64,000 bases of DNA from Enterobacter sp. C2 (GTDB lineage Bacteria; Pseudomonadota; Gammaproteobacteria; Enterobacterales; Enterobacteriaceae), in assembly GCF_019880405.1 (NCBI RefSeq), contig NZ_CP082269.1:372001-436000 (forward strand), written 5' to 3'. The translations under genes and the position numbers were made by a program. This document shows positions 36,544 to 44,502 of this stretch, in pieces (positions within the stretch are counted from its first letter, which is position 1; each line of letters begins with the position of its first letter). The notes under the pieces were generated by a model. The model did not search any database. It was not told the DNA's origin and worked only from the letters and a program-made list of their open reading frames with translations.

Positions 36544-36729
36544 TCAGCCTCTTGGCTCTTCTTTAGCGAGCTTGCGCTGGCGGCGTTTGATCTCATTTTC
36601 CAGGGCAGTAACTACAAACTGTCCTGTGCTTTCACCGTCGCTTTTCAATAACTCTACAGATTCGGCTACCTGGTGTGGGACACGAACGTCAAATCTTTTT
36701 GATTTCGCATTAATGGATTTGGTTGCCAT
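36544..36729 (-). CDS. YlcI/YnfO-like small DNA-binding protein (DUF3950)
   Basis: 61 residues: MATKSINAKSKRFDVRVP, then HQVAESVELLKSDGESTGQFVVTALENEIKRR in a ribbon-helix-helix-like pattern, and a basic tail. YlcI/YnfO proteins occur in lambdoid prophages and satellites, but I know of no established role. It is transcribed against its neighbours from its own promoter at 36761-36788, beside an array of operator-like sites, so it is a good candidate for the local repressor. Confidence 0.8.
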   Translation of the reverse strand: MATKSINAKSKRFDVRVPHQVAESVELLKSDGESTGQFVVTALENEIKRRQRKLAKEEPRG

Positions 36730-36749
36730 TACTCAAGTCCTTGTAATTA

Positions 36750-36840
36750 GGTGTCCGACAATAATATACGAAAAAAAGGCTATGGCAATACTTGACGTGT
36801 CGGACACCTATAAATACTATGTGTCGGACACTTTGATTTT
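36750..36840. promoter_or_regulatory. divergent promoters with three operator-like repeats
   Basis: Rightward promoter: TTGACG (36792-36797), 17 bp, TACTAT (36815-36820). Leftward promoter: TTGCCA (complement of 36783-36788), 16 bp, TATTAT (complement of 36761-36766). The near-palindrome GTGTCSGACAC occurs at 36751-36760 (partial), 36797-36807 and 36821-36831; the second lies between -35 and -10 of the rightward promoter and the third just downstream. This layout fits repression of both promoters by one regulator. Confidence 0.7.
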
Positions 36841-36925
36841 GCTTAAGTGTAAAAACAGCGAAGCCCGGCAGTGTTGGAGCACTAACCGGGCCTCTGACCA
36901 CAAACCGTTAAGTGAGGTAACGATC

Positions 36926-37120
36926 ATGGCTGAGCTACAGCATACCCAAGATCATCCTAAATTTACATGGCGTTTTCTTGCCCTCAGCTCCGTCGGGTGC
37001 AACGTCGTTCACATTCCTGCCAGCACAGAACGTGAAGCCCGGGAGCAATCCCCTGACGGCTGCGTGATGGTATTCGCTGGCCGCCTGCCGGTTCGGGAGG
37101 TGCACCATGAGCATGCATAG
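36926..37120 (+). CDS. host cell division inhibitor Icd-like protein
   Basis: 64 residues starting MAELQHTQDHPKFTWRFLAL and ending in FAGRLPVREVHHEHA, both typical of the Icd-like proteins of P4- and P1-type elements. The frame is open far upstream (to 36125), but that part runs antisense through another gene, and the GAGGTAACG before 36926 gives a fair ribosome binding site. Small size and effect on division are inferred from the family. It overlaps the next gene by 14 bp. Confidence 0.75.
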   Translation: MAELQHTQDHPKFTWRFLALSSVGCNVVHIPASTEREAREQSPDGCVMVFAGRLPVREVHHEHA

Positions 37121-37412
37121 CCTTCAACTGCTGATTGACGCGCATAACAACATTTCCGCCGAGGATGCGAAAAAGATCTACAGCGTTGCCAGCGAAGCCG
37201 GGGACACCATCGCGCTGGGCATGGCCGCCATTGGCGATCTCATGTACAACGCCGCGCAAAACGAGGAGTTTGATCCCGAGTCCATGCGCTCTGACATGTT
37301 CAACATCGGGCTGCTGCTGCGCTGCCTTGGTAATTTTCAGGTAGCAATCGGCACCGCAGAGTCCAATGCAGAGTACGCCATGAGCCAGGACAAAAAGGGA
37401 GCCAGCAAATGA
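37107..37412 (+). CDS. small island protein of unknown function
   Basis: 101 residues, acidic and helical (SAEDAKKIYSVASEAGDTIALGMAAIGDLMYNAAQNEEFDPESMRSDMF). No membrane segment. A GGGAGG site precedes the ATG. It lies in a tight run with 4-14 bp overlaps from the Icd-like gene to the Rep gene, so it probably acts in early island functions. I do not recognise the family. Confidence 0.8.
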   Translation: MSMHSLQLLIDAHNNISAEDAKKIYSVASEAGDTIALGMAAIGDLMYNAAQNEEFDPESMRSDMFNIGLLLRCLGNFQVAIGTAESNAEYAMSQDKKGASK

Positions 37413-37777
37413 TCAGCAACGTCAAATTCAACGAACTGGATAAGCGTGTTGAGCTGCTGGTGCAACGCGTTCTGGAGCTGGAGGAGAAGGTGCGCTCCCT
37501 GACCGATTGCCAGGGTGGGGAGATCCCCCCGGGCATGACGCCGGTGGCCACGCTGGCAGCGGAGTACGGCATCTCTACCAAAAAGGCTGAGGAGCTGGCG
37601 AATAATACAGGAGTGATGCTGGTCAAGATGAAGTCTGGCGGTTTCGTCGCACCGGATGAGAAATTCAGGGAGGCGGCCCGCCTGGTGCTGCGCAGTGCGA
37701 AACGCAAATACGGATCGGCGTACTGGTTCCATCCATTGCTGGGTAAATTCCAGATGAGCGGAGGTATTCCGCAATGA
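37409..37777 (+). CDS. small island protein with N-terminal coiled coil
   Basis: 122 residues. The first 35 form a heptad-like coiled coil (NVKFNELDKRVELLVQRVLELEEKV), followed by a helix-turn-helix-like segment (VATLAAEYGISTKKAEELAN). This would suit a DNA-binding or replication accessory protein, but no family is recognised. It overlaps both neighbours by 4 bp (ATGA), directly before the Rep ATPase. Confidence 0.8.
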   Translation: MISNVKFNELDKRVELLVQRVLELEEKVRSLTDCQGGEIPPGMTPVATLAAEYGISTKKAEELANNTGVMLVKMKSGGFVAPDEKFREAARLVLRSAKRKYGSAYWFHPLLGKFQMSGGIPQ

Positions 37778-39141
37778 CCGTACAGCTGACGGCAGTAGAA
37801 ACTGCCTCTGATGCGCTTTTTGCCTGCTCTTACCTCTGGGCGCATGGCCGCCCATATACCCGCAGCGATCTGGATAAGGCAATCCACCAGCACAAGGACC
37901 CGACCACCCGCTACGGTAAGCTGGTGGCTAAATTAACCCAGCTCCACAGCATGACGTATGAGGAGTTGTGCGAGGCAGGTTATCTGGGCAGCGACGCCGG
38001 AGAAGTGAATACGCTCCGCCGTGCAGTCCTGGTGGAAGAGATCGGCGAGGATGAGCTTAAGGCCTGGCTGACCGATGCGCAGCGTGTACAGCGTGTTTTT
38101 CCGGCTGAGGACATACAGCCCCGGCGCACCCGGCTACCTCTTTCACGCGGCTCCGAGGGGTTCGACGCCCGGCAGGACTTTGTGATTAAGCACTTCCTCC
38201 CGGCGCAGTCGCTATGCAGCATCTACGGCCCCAGCGGCTCCTACAAGAGCTTCCTTGCCGTGTCGTGGGCCTGCCATATCGCCACTGGCATGGTGTGGGC
38301 TGGAAAGAAAGTAGCGCCCGGTGCTGTGCTGTACGTAGTGGGCGAGGGTGGCGTGGGCGTTCCCCGGCGCGTCAAAGCCTGGGAGATGATGCACGGCCAG
38401 CAGGCGGATAACCTTTACCTTGTGAATCGCCCGGTGTTCCCGGTGCGATCGTCAGAGGTCAACGAAGTGCTGCTGGCGGCCCGGCAGGTTGAGGCCGAGT
38501 GCGGGCTTCCCGTTCGTATGGTTGTCATCGATACGCTAGCACGCTGCTTTGGTGGAAATGACGAGAACGATGCCCGCGATATGGGCGCGTTTATTGAGGG
38601 CTGCGACGTAATCAAGCAGAAGACTGGCGCTACTGTGCTGGTGGTGCATCACTCCGGCAAGGATGAGGCTAAAGGCGCGCGCGGCTCCAGCTCTTTTCGG
38701 GCCGCCCTGGATGCTGAGTTTAATGTGAAGCGAGAGGGGGAAGGTGGCGCGCTGATCCTGTCATGCACAAAGATGAAGGATGCGGAGGAGCCTGAGCGCC
38801 GGGCCTATGACCTGCAGACTACCGAGCTTTACAGAGATGAGGATGACGAACCGGTTTGCTCCTTGATCGTCAGGGATGTACCAAGGGAGCCAAAAGAGGT
38901 AGAGCCTGAGCTGGCGAACGTGTCACGCCTGACCGAGAACCATCAGGCCCTATGGCAGGCCGTAAGGAGCAGGACGGCTCAAGGGGATCCATGCACCATT
39001 GCTATCGTTAAAGATGATTTGAGGGCAACACTTGGTACGGACAAGGTAAGAAAGTTATTTTCCCGATGGCTGGAAAAACTGGAGGGAGAGGGTCTGCTCA
39101 GGATCGAAGGGGACAGAATCTTTCCGATGACAGTTGACTAA
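37774..39141 (+). CDS. RepA-like AAA ATPase / replicative helicase
   Basis: 455 residues. A helical N-terminal part (1-125) is followed by a RecA-like domain: Walker A GPSGSYKS at 152-159, Walker B VVID with Asp253, and the sensor VHHSGKD at 291-297. This is the pattern of RSF1010 RepA and phage-satellite helicases (AAA_25 group). A C-terminal winged-helix-like region (about 390-455) may bind DNA. No primase catalytic domain is visible. Ten iteron-like repeats follow at once, which supports a role in starting island replication. Confidence 0.88.
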   Translation: MTVQLTAVETASDALFACSYLWAHGRPYTRSDLDKAIHQHKDPTTRYGKLVAKLTQLHSMTYEELCEAGYLGSDAGEVNTLRRAVLVEEIGEDELKAWLTDAQRVQRVFPAEDIQPRRTRLPLSRGSEGFDARQDFVIKHFLPAQSLCSIYGPSGSYKSFLAVSWACHIATGMVWAGKKVAPGAVLYVVGEGGVGVPRRVKAWEMMHGQQADNLYLVNRPVFPVRSSEVNEVLLAARQVEAECGLPVRMVVIDTLARCFGGNDENDARDMGAFIEGCDVIKQKTGATVLVVHHSGKDEAKGARGSSSFRAALDAEFNVKREGEGGALILSCTKMKDAEEPERRAYDLQTTELYRDEDDEPVCSLIVRDVPREPKEVEPELANVSRLTENHQALWQAVRSRTAQGDPCTIAIVKDDLRATLGTDKVRKLFSRWLEKLEGEGLLRIEGDRIFPMTVD

Positions 39142-39342
39142 GTGTGGCATTAAGTGTGGCAGGTGTGGCATTTAGTATGTTGTTTAGCCAAATGCCACAC
39201 TTTGTCTCTGTATACACGAGCTAAGTGTGACACCCCCATGAAAACCCCGCCATTACTGGCTTTGGTGGGTTTTAATAGAAATAAAGTGTGGCAGTAAGTG
39301 TGGCAGTCTCGAAGTGAGGCGCTAAGTGTGGCAAGTGTGACA
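39140..39342. repeat. iteron array, probable replication origin
   Basis: Ten copies of AAGTGTGGCA or close variants: plus strand at 39140, 39152, 39161, 39223, 39284, 39296, 39312 (degenerate), 39324 and 39333, and one inverted at 39193-39202. They form two clusters around a segment with an AT-rich run (39270-39285). The array directly follows the helicase gene, as origins do in phage satellites. Confidence 0.8.
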
Positions 39343-39356
39343 GCTAAGGAGTATTT

Positions 39357-39617
39357 ATGCCAATGAGTATTCAAGAAATTAAAGAGCATTATGACCTATA
39401 TGGCCTTCATGACATGAGCGTCATGCCTACTGCTGAGTATCGGCAGGCATTGGCCAACGGTGCGTTATTCTGGATTGACCATCACGATTTTGTGCGTAGC
39501 ACCTTATCTGATGAGATTCTGGCCACTAACCGGGAGCAGCTTGATGTGCTGATTGAGCACTTGCAAACATATCGGGACAAAATGCCTAGGCCTCCAAAAT
39601 GGATGAGAGAAAAATAA
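39357..39617 (+). CDS. small island protein of unknown function
   Basis: 86 residues (MPMSIQEIKEHYDLYGLHDMSVMPTAEYRQ...). An AAGGA site lies 6 bp before the ATG. Hydrophilic, with no recognised domain; the end is basic. It follows the iteron array and ends just before a terminator, which closes the early gene block. Confidence 0.75.
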   Translation: MPMSIQEIKEHYDLYGLHDMSVMPTAEYRQALANGALFWIDHHDFVRSTLSDEILATNREQLDVLIEHLQTYRDKMPRPPKWMREK

Positions 39618-39619
39618 TA

Positions 39620-39648
39620 GAAGGCCTGGTATAATCCAGGCCTTTTCT
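39620..39648. terminator. bidirectional terminator
   Basis: AAGGCCTGG and CCAGGCCTT with a short TATAAT loop, followed by TTCTTT; it lies between the convergent small gene and the membrane-protein gene. Confidence 0.85.
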
Positions 39649-39653
39649 TTAAG

Positions 39654-40175
39654 CTAGCGATGCAACTCGTCAATTCTATCATTGACGTTCTTTTTTCTTA
39701 ACTCATTTAAGAAGAAATAGTTAACGAGTATCACTCTAAATATCGCTGTGAATTGTGCGATCGTTAAAAAGCTAACGCAAGAAAAATTCATATATTTAAC
39801 ATATGGAAGGTATGGATTGCTAATCAGCCCTTTTAATATAGGGGCAAAGAATTGAATTAACAAGACTGCCATTAATACAATGGCTGATACCATTACTATT
39901 TCAACTAGTTCGCTCAAGTAGTTAGCATCTTTATGAGATTCTTTATTTTCGCTTTGGTTGCCCTGTGCTGAGCTCTGTTTATTTATAATGCGAGCCATGG
40001 CTCTAGGGTAAACAATAGCAATCCAGGCACCGATTATAGCGAATATAATTGATGATATATTAAGCAAGGCTCCTAGCGTATCTTTATAATCATTATAGCT
40101 GAGCGCTGTTATCCTGCTTTTGAAAGCAAAGGTAAGTAGCGCGGCTACGAAAAGGTAAATTATATATTTTACCAT
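39654..40175 (-). CDS. four-helix membrane protein, RexB-like candidate effector
   Basis: 173 residues with four predicted membrane helices at about 3-18, 35-56, 91-114 and 131-156, and a polar cytoplasmic-type loop at 62-88. Size and layout match lambda RexB (144 residues, four helices), the ion-channel partner that depolarises infected cells. Similarity by eye is limited to the pattern around LGALLNISSIIFAIIGAWIA. Only 1 bp separates it from the gene upstream, so the two are an operon. KwaA of Kiwa has a similar layout and cannot be excluded. Confidence 0.7.
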   Translation of the reverse strand: MVKYIIYLFVAALLTFAFKSRITALSYNDYKDTLGALLNISSIIFAIIGAWIAIVYPRAMARIINKQSSAQGNQSENKESHKDANYLSELVEIVMVSAIVLMAVLLIQFFAPILKGLISNPYLPYVKYMNFSCVSFLTIAQFTAIFRVILVNYFFLNELRKKNVNDRIDELHR

Positions 40176-40176
40176 T

Positions 40177-41211
40177 TTACCCCCCTGTTGGTGGTGTTCT
40201 CATTTTTTCTAAAAACTCGTTCCTGCGTTTCATTATAGCAGATAGTAATCGATCAGGAGCTATAATATGGTTATCCCTACGTCTGACATTTAGCTCAGTT
40301 TCAAAGGTGACATTTGCGCCGCTAAGCCAAATTGACTTGCCATCACTATATTTAAAACCCACGTTTCTGATGGGTGAGGTACTATTAAGGGCATTGTAAC
40401 TTGCGATTATGGTCTTAAGTTGCGTTTCAGTAGGTTTAAATTCCATTTCATGAAAAATAGTTCTTTCCTGAGTGCTTGCGGGAGTATTACTCAGCAACCC
40501 TGAAAAAACACGCTCAATTACTGTCCTATCATCAGGCGCTAGGTAAGTAATTTTTTCCCTTTTCAAGATTCTAGTTATTCGATGGATATTATTGAGAAGT
40601 TCAGCTTGGATTTCGTCATATTTCATGCCTACCGCATAGAATTTAGGATTCAACTTTGCTGCATTAGGGTTATTTTTTCCATCGATAGAGAAACCAATAA
40701 CTTTCTCATGCTTATCGAGTACTCTATATGGAGATTTATTTGCTAAGTATCCGTTGAGGTAATTATCAAGATTGCTTTTGCCTTGCAGCGAATGGTCAAA
40801 TTTTACAGAAGCAAAAGCGTTTTCCTCTGGAATGAACCAAAAATAACACGGAAAGCCCGGTATTGTTTTATCATCATCAAAACCAGTGGTTAACATATCA
40901 ACTTTACCTGGTTTTGCTAAAGGAGGCATTCCATATATGACCCCGCTATCATTCGGTACTTCAGCCCATAAAGTTAATAAATGGTCTCCATGCTGTGTTT
41001 CCGTCGCTAAGCCACAAAAGTAGGTATTGCGAATATCTTCATCTTTATCAGCGGCGTAAGTGAGAGTGTTTATAAACTCTCTACCATCAGTAGCCCACTT
41101 CTTTAACTTTTGTAACGTGTCAGTTGTATCACTTAGATCTGGTTCCTTAGAACCATACTTATAATATCCCAGCTTATTTATATCAAAAAACTTCAATTTT
41201 GCAGTTAGCAT
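40177..41211 (-). CDS. soluble partner of a RexAB-like defence pair
   Basis: 344 residues with no signal peptide or membrane helix; AT-rich and on the opposite strand to the capsid operon. The segment PGFPCYFWFIPEENAFASVKFDHSLQ... resembles the RexA segment GFPSFLFVEGDTIGFARTVF in motif order, and its gene is followed at once by a four-helix membrane protein, as rexA is by rexB. An AAAGG site precedes the ATG. I infer a sensor for phage infection; the match is weak, and the function is not shown by the sequence. Confidence 0.65.
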   Translation of the reverse strand: MLTAKLKFFDINKLGYYKYGSKEPDLSDTTDTLQKLKKWATDGREFINTLTYAADKDEDIRNTYFCGLATETQHGDHLLTLWAEVPNDSGVIYGMPPLAKPGKVDMLTTGFDDDKTIPGFPCYFWFIPEENAFASVKFDHSLQGKSNLDNYLNGYLANKSPYRVLDKHEKVIGFSIDGKNNPNAAKLNPKFYAVGMKYDEIQAELLNNIHRITRILKREKITYLAPDDRTVIERVFSGLLSNTPASTQERTIFHEMEFKPTETQLKTIIASYNALNSTSPIRNVGFKYSDGKSIWLSGANVTFETELNVRRRDNHIIAPDRLLSAIMKRRNEFLEKMRTPPTGG

Positions 41212-41509
41212 TGATTTACCTTTCTAGTTCCCTCTAACGAGGCGCGGTGTCTATCAAATAATCTAATAAATTGAGCGCTTTGTAAATTATTTGTTCGTCT
41301 ATTTTCATTGTCGTTCAGATTGATAAGCGGCTGTTTACTCCTTGATTTTTATGTATATCTTAAAGAGTGGTACTCAGACGTGAGCCGCCACCCGGCCGTT
41401 TAATCAAGCTGTAGCGAGTACAGCCTGAGGGAATCAGAAAAAGGTTAAACGGCCTTACCCCTTCCGCGCTGGTTTCACGTCTCAACGTTCATTGTTACGG
41501 AAACCACCC
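41212..41509 (+). promoter_or_regulatory. nested stem-loop leader of the capsid operon
   Basis: 298 bp without a gene. The last 135 bp can fold into three nested stems: AGACGTGA (41376-41383) with TCACGTCT (41475-41482); GGCCGTTTAA (41394-41403) with TTAAACGGCC (41445-41454); and GCTGTA (41408-41413) with TACAGC (41419-41424) around GCGAG. The capsid ATG comes 27 bp after the outer stem. This looks like a cis-acting RNA leader. The first part is AT-rich and should hold promoters for both directions. Confidence 0.7.
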
Positions 41510-42676
41510 ATGAAAAAATTGCTCGAACTCCGCCAGGAAAAGACCACCCTCAAAACCCAGATGCGTGCGCTGCTGGATAAAGCTGACGGCGAGAAGCGCA
41601 GCCTGAACGACGAAGAAGGCAAACAGTTCGACGAACTGCGCGGCCGTGCCGATGCCCTCGATGTTGAAATCTCCCGCCTTGAGGCAGTCTCTGATGAAGA
41701 GCGTCACCTTCCCGGCGCTAAGGTCGAAGGAAAAGGCGTCACCAACGCCGAGCTGCGTCACTACATCCTCACCGGCGAAACACGCGCCCTGACCACGGCA
41801 ACCGGTGCCGATGGCGGCTATACCGTTATCCCTGAGCTGGATAAAGAGATCATGCGCCAGCTGGCCGACGAGTCAGTGATGCGCCAGATCTCCACTGTTA
41901 AAACCATCTCTAGCAACGAGTATAAAAAGCTGGTGTCCGTGGGCGGCGCTACCGTTAAACACGGTGAAGAAGGTCAGCCCCGCACCGAAACCAGCACGCC
42001 GAAGCTGGAAGAGGTGAGCATCAAGCTCTACCCCATCTATGCCTATCCAAAAACCACCCAGGAGATCCTCGACTTCAGCGACGTGGATATTCTGGGCTGG
42101 CTCTCCTCTGAGATCAGCGACACTTTCAGCGAGACGGAAGAAACCGATCTGCTGGAGGGCGACGGCAACAAAAAAGCCCGCGGCTTCCTCGACTATCCGC
42201 GTGCGGCCACCGGCGACAAGACCCGCCCGTTCGGCACGCTGGAGAAGATGGAGACCGCTGGTGCAGCCCCGACCGCCGATGAACTGATCGACCTGCTCTT
42301 TAAGCTCAAATCGAAGTACCGCAAAAATGCCGTGTGGGTGATGAACTCCGGTTCCGCCGCCGCGCTGCAGAAGCTCAAGAACGGAAACGGGGATTATATC
42401 TGGCGCGATCGCCTGACCGCTGGCTCTCCGGATACGCTGCTGGGCCGTCCGGTTTACTACCTCGAAAACATCCCTGACGCGACAACAGGTGAGCCGGTGC
42501 TGGCGGTGGGTGACTTCAAGCGCGGTTACTACGTTGTGGATCACACCACCGGCGTGCGCACCCGTCCGGACAACATCACCGAGCCGGGCTTCTACAAGGT
42601 GCATACCGATAAATACCTGGGCGGCGGCGTGGTAGATTCCCGCGCCATCAAAGTGCTGGAAATCGGCGGCGAGTAA
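41510..42676 (+). CDS. major capsid protein, HK97 family
   Basis: 388 residues from MKKLLELRQEKTTLKTQM; an upstream TTG at 41492 is less likely. The N-terminal 60 residues are a charged coiled coil like the HK97 delta domain that serves as scaffold and is removed by the prohead protease. The rest has the HK97 fold pattern (GGYTVIPELDKEIMRQLADES, KLEEVSIKLYPIYAYPKTTQEILDFSDVD, WVMNSGSAAALQKLKNGNGDYIW). It forms the head shell. First gene of the structural operon. Confidence 0.95.
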   Translation: MKKLLELRQEKTTLKTQMRALLDKADGEKRSLNDEEGKQFDELRGRADALDVEISRLEAVSDEERHLPGAKVEGKGVTNAELRHYILTGETRALTTATGADGGYTVIPELDKEIMRQLADESVMRQISTVKTISSNEYKKLVSVGGATVKHGEEGQPRTETSTPKLEEVSIKLYPIYAYPKTTQEILDFSDVDILGWLSSEISDTFSETEETDLLEGDGNKKARGFLDYPRAATGDKTRPFGTLEKMETAGAAPTADELIDLLFKLKSKYRKNAVWVMNSGSAAALQKLKNGNGDYIWRDRLTAGSPDTLLGRPVYYLENIPDATTGEPVLAVGDFKRGYYVVDHTTGVRTRPDNITEPGFYKVHTDKYLGGGVVDSRAIKVLEIGGE

Positions 42677-42719
42677 CGGATGGGGCTTCGGCCCCTTTTC
42701 AGTCTGATGGAGTCCGACA

Positions 42720-43280
42720 ATGAAAACCGTAGATTTTGAGATCCGCACCTCCGGGCTGACCGCAAGCAATAAAAAGCTGGTGGGTTATGCCGTGCGCTGG
42801 AACAGCCTGTCAGAAGTGATCTGGGATGAGTTTACAGAGCAGTTCGCGCCTGGCGCATTCAGTGAGAGCCTGGCCTCCGGCAGCGACGTGCGGGCGCTGT
42901 ATGAGCATAACTATACCCAGCTGCTGGGGCGTACCAAATCCGGCACGCTGGTGCTGGCCGAGGATGATACCGGGCTGCGCTTTGAGCTGACGCCGCCGGA
43001 TACGCAGCTGGGCCGCGACGTGCTTACGCTGGTGGAGCGGGGCGATCTCAGCGGGATGAGCTTTGGTTTCCGCGCGCTTAAAGAGTCCTGGGATATCGGC
43101 CAGTCTCCTTACCTGCGTACCGTAACCGCCGCTGAGCTGCGGGAGATCACCGTCACCTCGATGCCTGCTTACCCGGAATCGGCTGTTGAGGTGGCGCAGC
43201 GCTCGTTGTTCACCCAGCATCCTGAACTGCGCCGCGCCGGTGATAACCGTCACCGCTGGGCCGTGCTGGCGGGGTTGTGA
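42720..43280 (+). CDS. HK97-family prohead protease
   Basis: 186 residues, peptidase family U35. The catalytic His63 is in LYEHNYTQLLG, and the serine region RGDLSGMSFGF (108-117) holds Ser111. Motifs FAPGAFSESLASG and TSMPAYPESAVEVAQRS are typical. It cleaves the capsid N-terminal scaffold domain during head maturation. It lies 43 bp after the capsid gene, the reverse of the order in HK97, where protease comes before capsid. Confidence 0.94.
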   Translation: MKTVDFEIRTSGLTASNKKLVGYAVRWNSLSEVIWDEFTEQFAPGAFSESLASGSDVRALYEHNYTQLLGRTKSGTLVLAEDDTGLRFELTPPDTQLGRDVLTLVERGDLSGMSFGFRALKESWDIGQSPYLRTVTAAELREITVTSMPAYPESAVEVAQRSLFTQHPELRRAGDNRHRWAVLAGL

Positions 43281-43281
43281 T

Positions 43282-44499
43282 ATGTGGCCTTTTCGCAGGA
43301 AAGAAGAGCAGCGCAGCATGACCATTGACCAGTTTCTGGCGATGGCAGGGATTCCTAATACCGGATCGGGTGAGTATGTCTCCGCCGGTACAGCGGAGTC
43401 CCTGCCGGCGGTAATGAATGCCGTGTCAGTTATCAGTGAAGCGGTGGCAACCATGCCCTGCTATCTGTACCGCGTGCGTAACACCAACGGGCAGGAGGCG
43501 CGGGAGTGGCTGAGTGATCACCCTGTCGATTATCTGCTTAACGAGCGCCCTAACGATTGCCAGACGGCCTACCAGTTCAAGCGCACCATGCTGCGCCACT
43601 GCCTGCTGAACGGCAACGCCTACGCCGTGATCGAGTGGGGAAGGGACGGGCAGCCCAAATCCCTGCACCCCTATGCGCCTGGCTCAGTTGTTCCTGAGCG
43701 CATCGCTGAGCACCGTTACCGCTACACCATCACCGAACCGTTTACCGGCGCTGTGCGCACCTACCTGCAGGAAGAGATCCTCCACCTGCGCTATGCCACT
43801 GACGATGGTTTTCTGGGGCGATCGCCAATCACCATCTGCCGGGAAACGCTGGGGCTCGGACTGGCCCAGCAGCGCCACGGTGCCAGTATCATGAAAGACG
43901 GCATGATGGCTTCAGGCATTGTAAAAGCCAAAGAGTGGCTGGACAGCGTAAAAGGCAAGCAGGCACTCGAAGCACTGGAGCGCTATAAGGGCGCACGAAA
44001 CGCAGGTAAAACGCCGATCCTTGAAGGTGGCATGGAGTATGAGCAGCTGGGCATGAGCAATCAGGATGCCGAGTGGCTGGCCTCCCGCCGGTTCACTATC
44101 GAGGATATTGCCCGCATGTTCAACGTGTCGCCGATCTTCCTCCAGGAATACAGCAACAGCACCTACAGCAACTTCAGCGAGGCGAGCCGCGCCTTTCTCA
44201 CCATGACCATGCGCCCGTGGCTGACGAACTTTGAGCAGCAGATCAAAGCCGCGCTGCTGGTGGCCTCTCCGGTGCCGGGCATCCGGTACCAGGTGGAGTT
44301 TGATTCTGCCGACCTTCTCCGGGCGACGCCTACAGATCGTTATGCAACCTACGAGCGGGGTATCAAGAACGGGATTATGAGCCCGAACGAAGCCCGCGAG
44401 CGCGAAGGTATGCCGCCGCGTGAGGGTGGTGATGAGTTCAGCCAGGCATGGAAACAGGAAGTCAAAGTCAGCAGTGGCACCGGGAAAGAGGAGGTCTGA
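43282..44499 (+). CDS. phage portal protein, HK97 family
   Basis: 405 residues from MWPFRRKEEQRSM; the open frame reaches back into the protease gene, but this ATG one base after the protease stop is the natural start. Family features include VSAGTAESLPAVMNAVSVISEAVATMPCYLYR, HGASIMKDGMMASGIV and SPIFLQEYSNSTYSNFSEASRAFLTMTMRPW. It forms the dodecameric ring through which DNA enters the head. Confidence 0.95.
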   Translation: MWPFRRKEEQRSMTIDQFLAMAGIPNTGSGEYVSAGTAESLPAVMNAVSVISEAVATMPCYLYRVRNTNGQEAREWLSDHPVDYLLNERPNDCQTAYQFKRTMLRHCLLNGNAYAVIEWGRDGQPKSLHPYAPGSVVPERIAEHRYRYTITEPFTGAVRTYLQEEILHLRYATDDGFLGRSPITICRETLGLGLAQQRHGASIMKDGMMASGIVKAKEWLDSVKGKQALEALERYKGARNAGKTPILEGGMEYEQLGMSNQDAEWLASRRFTIEDIARMFNVSPIFLQEYSNSTYSNFSEASRAFLTMTMRPWLTNFEQQIKAALLVASPVPGIRYQVEFDSADLLRATPTDRYATYERGIKNGIMSPNEAREREGMPPREGGDEFSQAWKQEVKVSSGTGKEEV

Positions 44500-44502
44500 T
44501 CA

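Noticed and set aside
36125-36925. Long open frame continuous with the Icd-like gene (331 residues in all)
   Set aside because: The upstream part runs antisense through the YlcI/YnfO-like gene and through hairpin repeats, and its residues look random; only the last 64 match a family.
39140-39342. Regular repeats as a CRISPR array
   Set aside because: The repeats are 10 bp with 0-50 bp gaps and one is inverted; no cas gene lies nearby. Iterons fit better.
39654-41211. Membrane and soluble pair as Kiwa (KwaAB)
   Set aside because: The gene order is reversed and the soluble protein does not look like the DUF4868 protein; kept only as an alternative.
42810-43454. Long antisense frames in the capsid, terminase, csrD, accC and mreB genes
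   Set aside because: These are shadows of codon bias on the opposite strand of well-identified genes.
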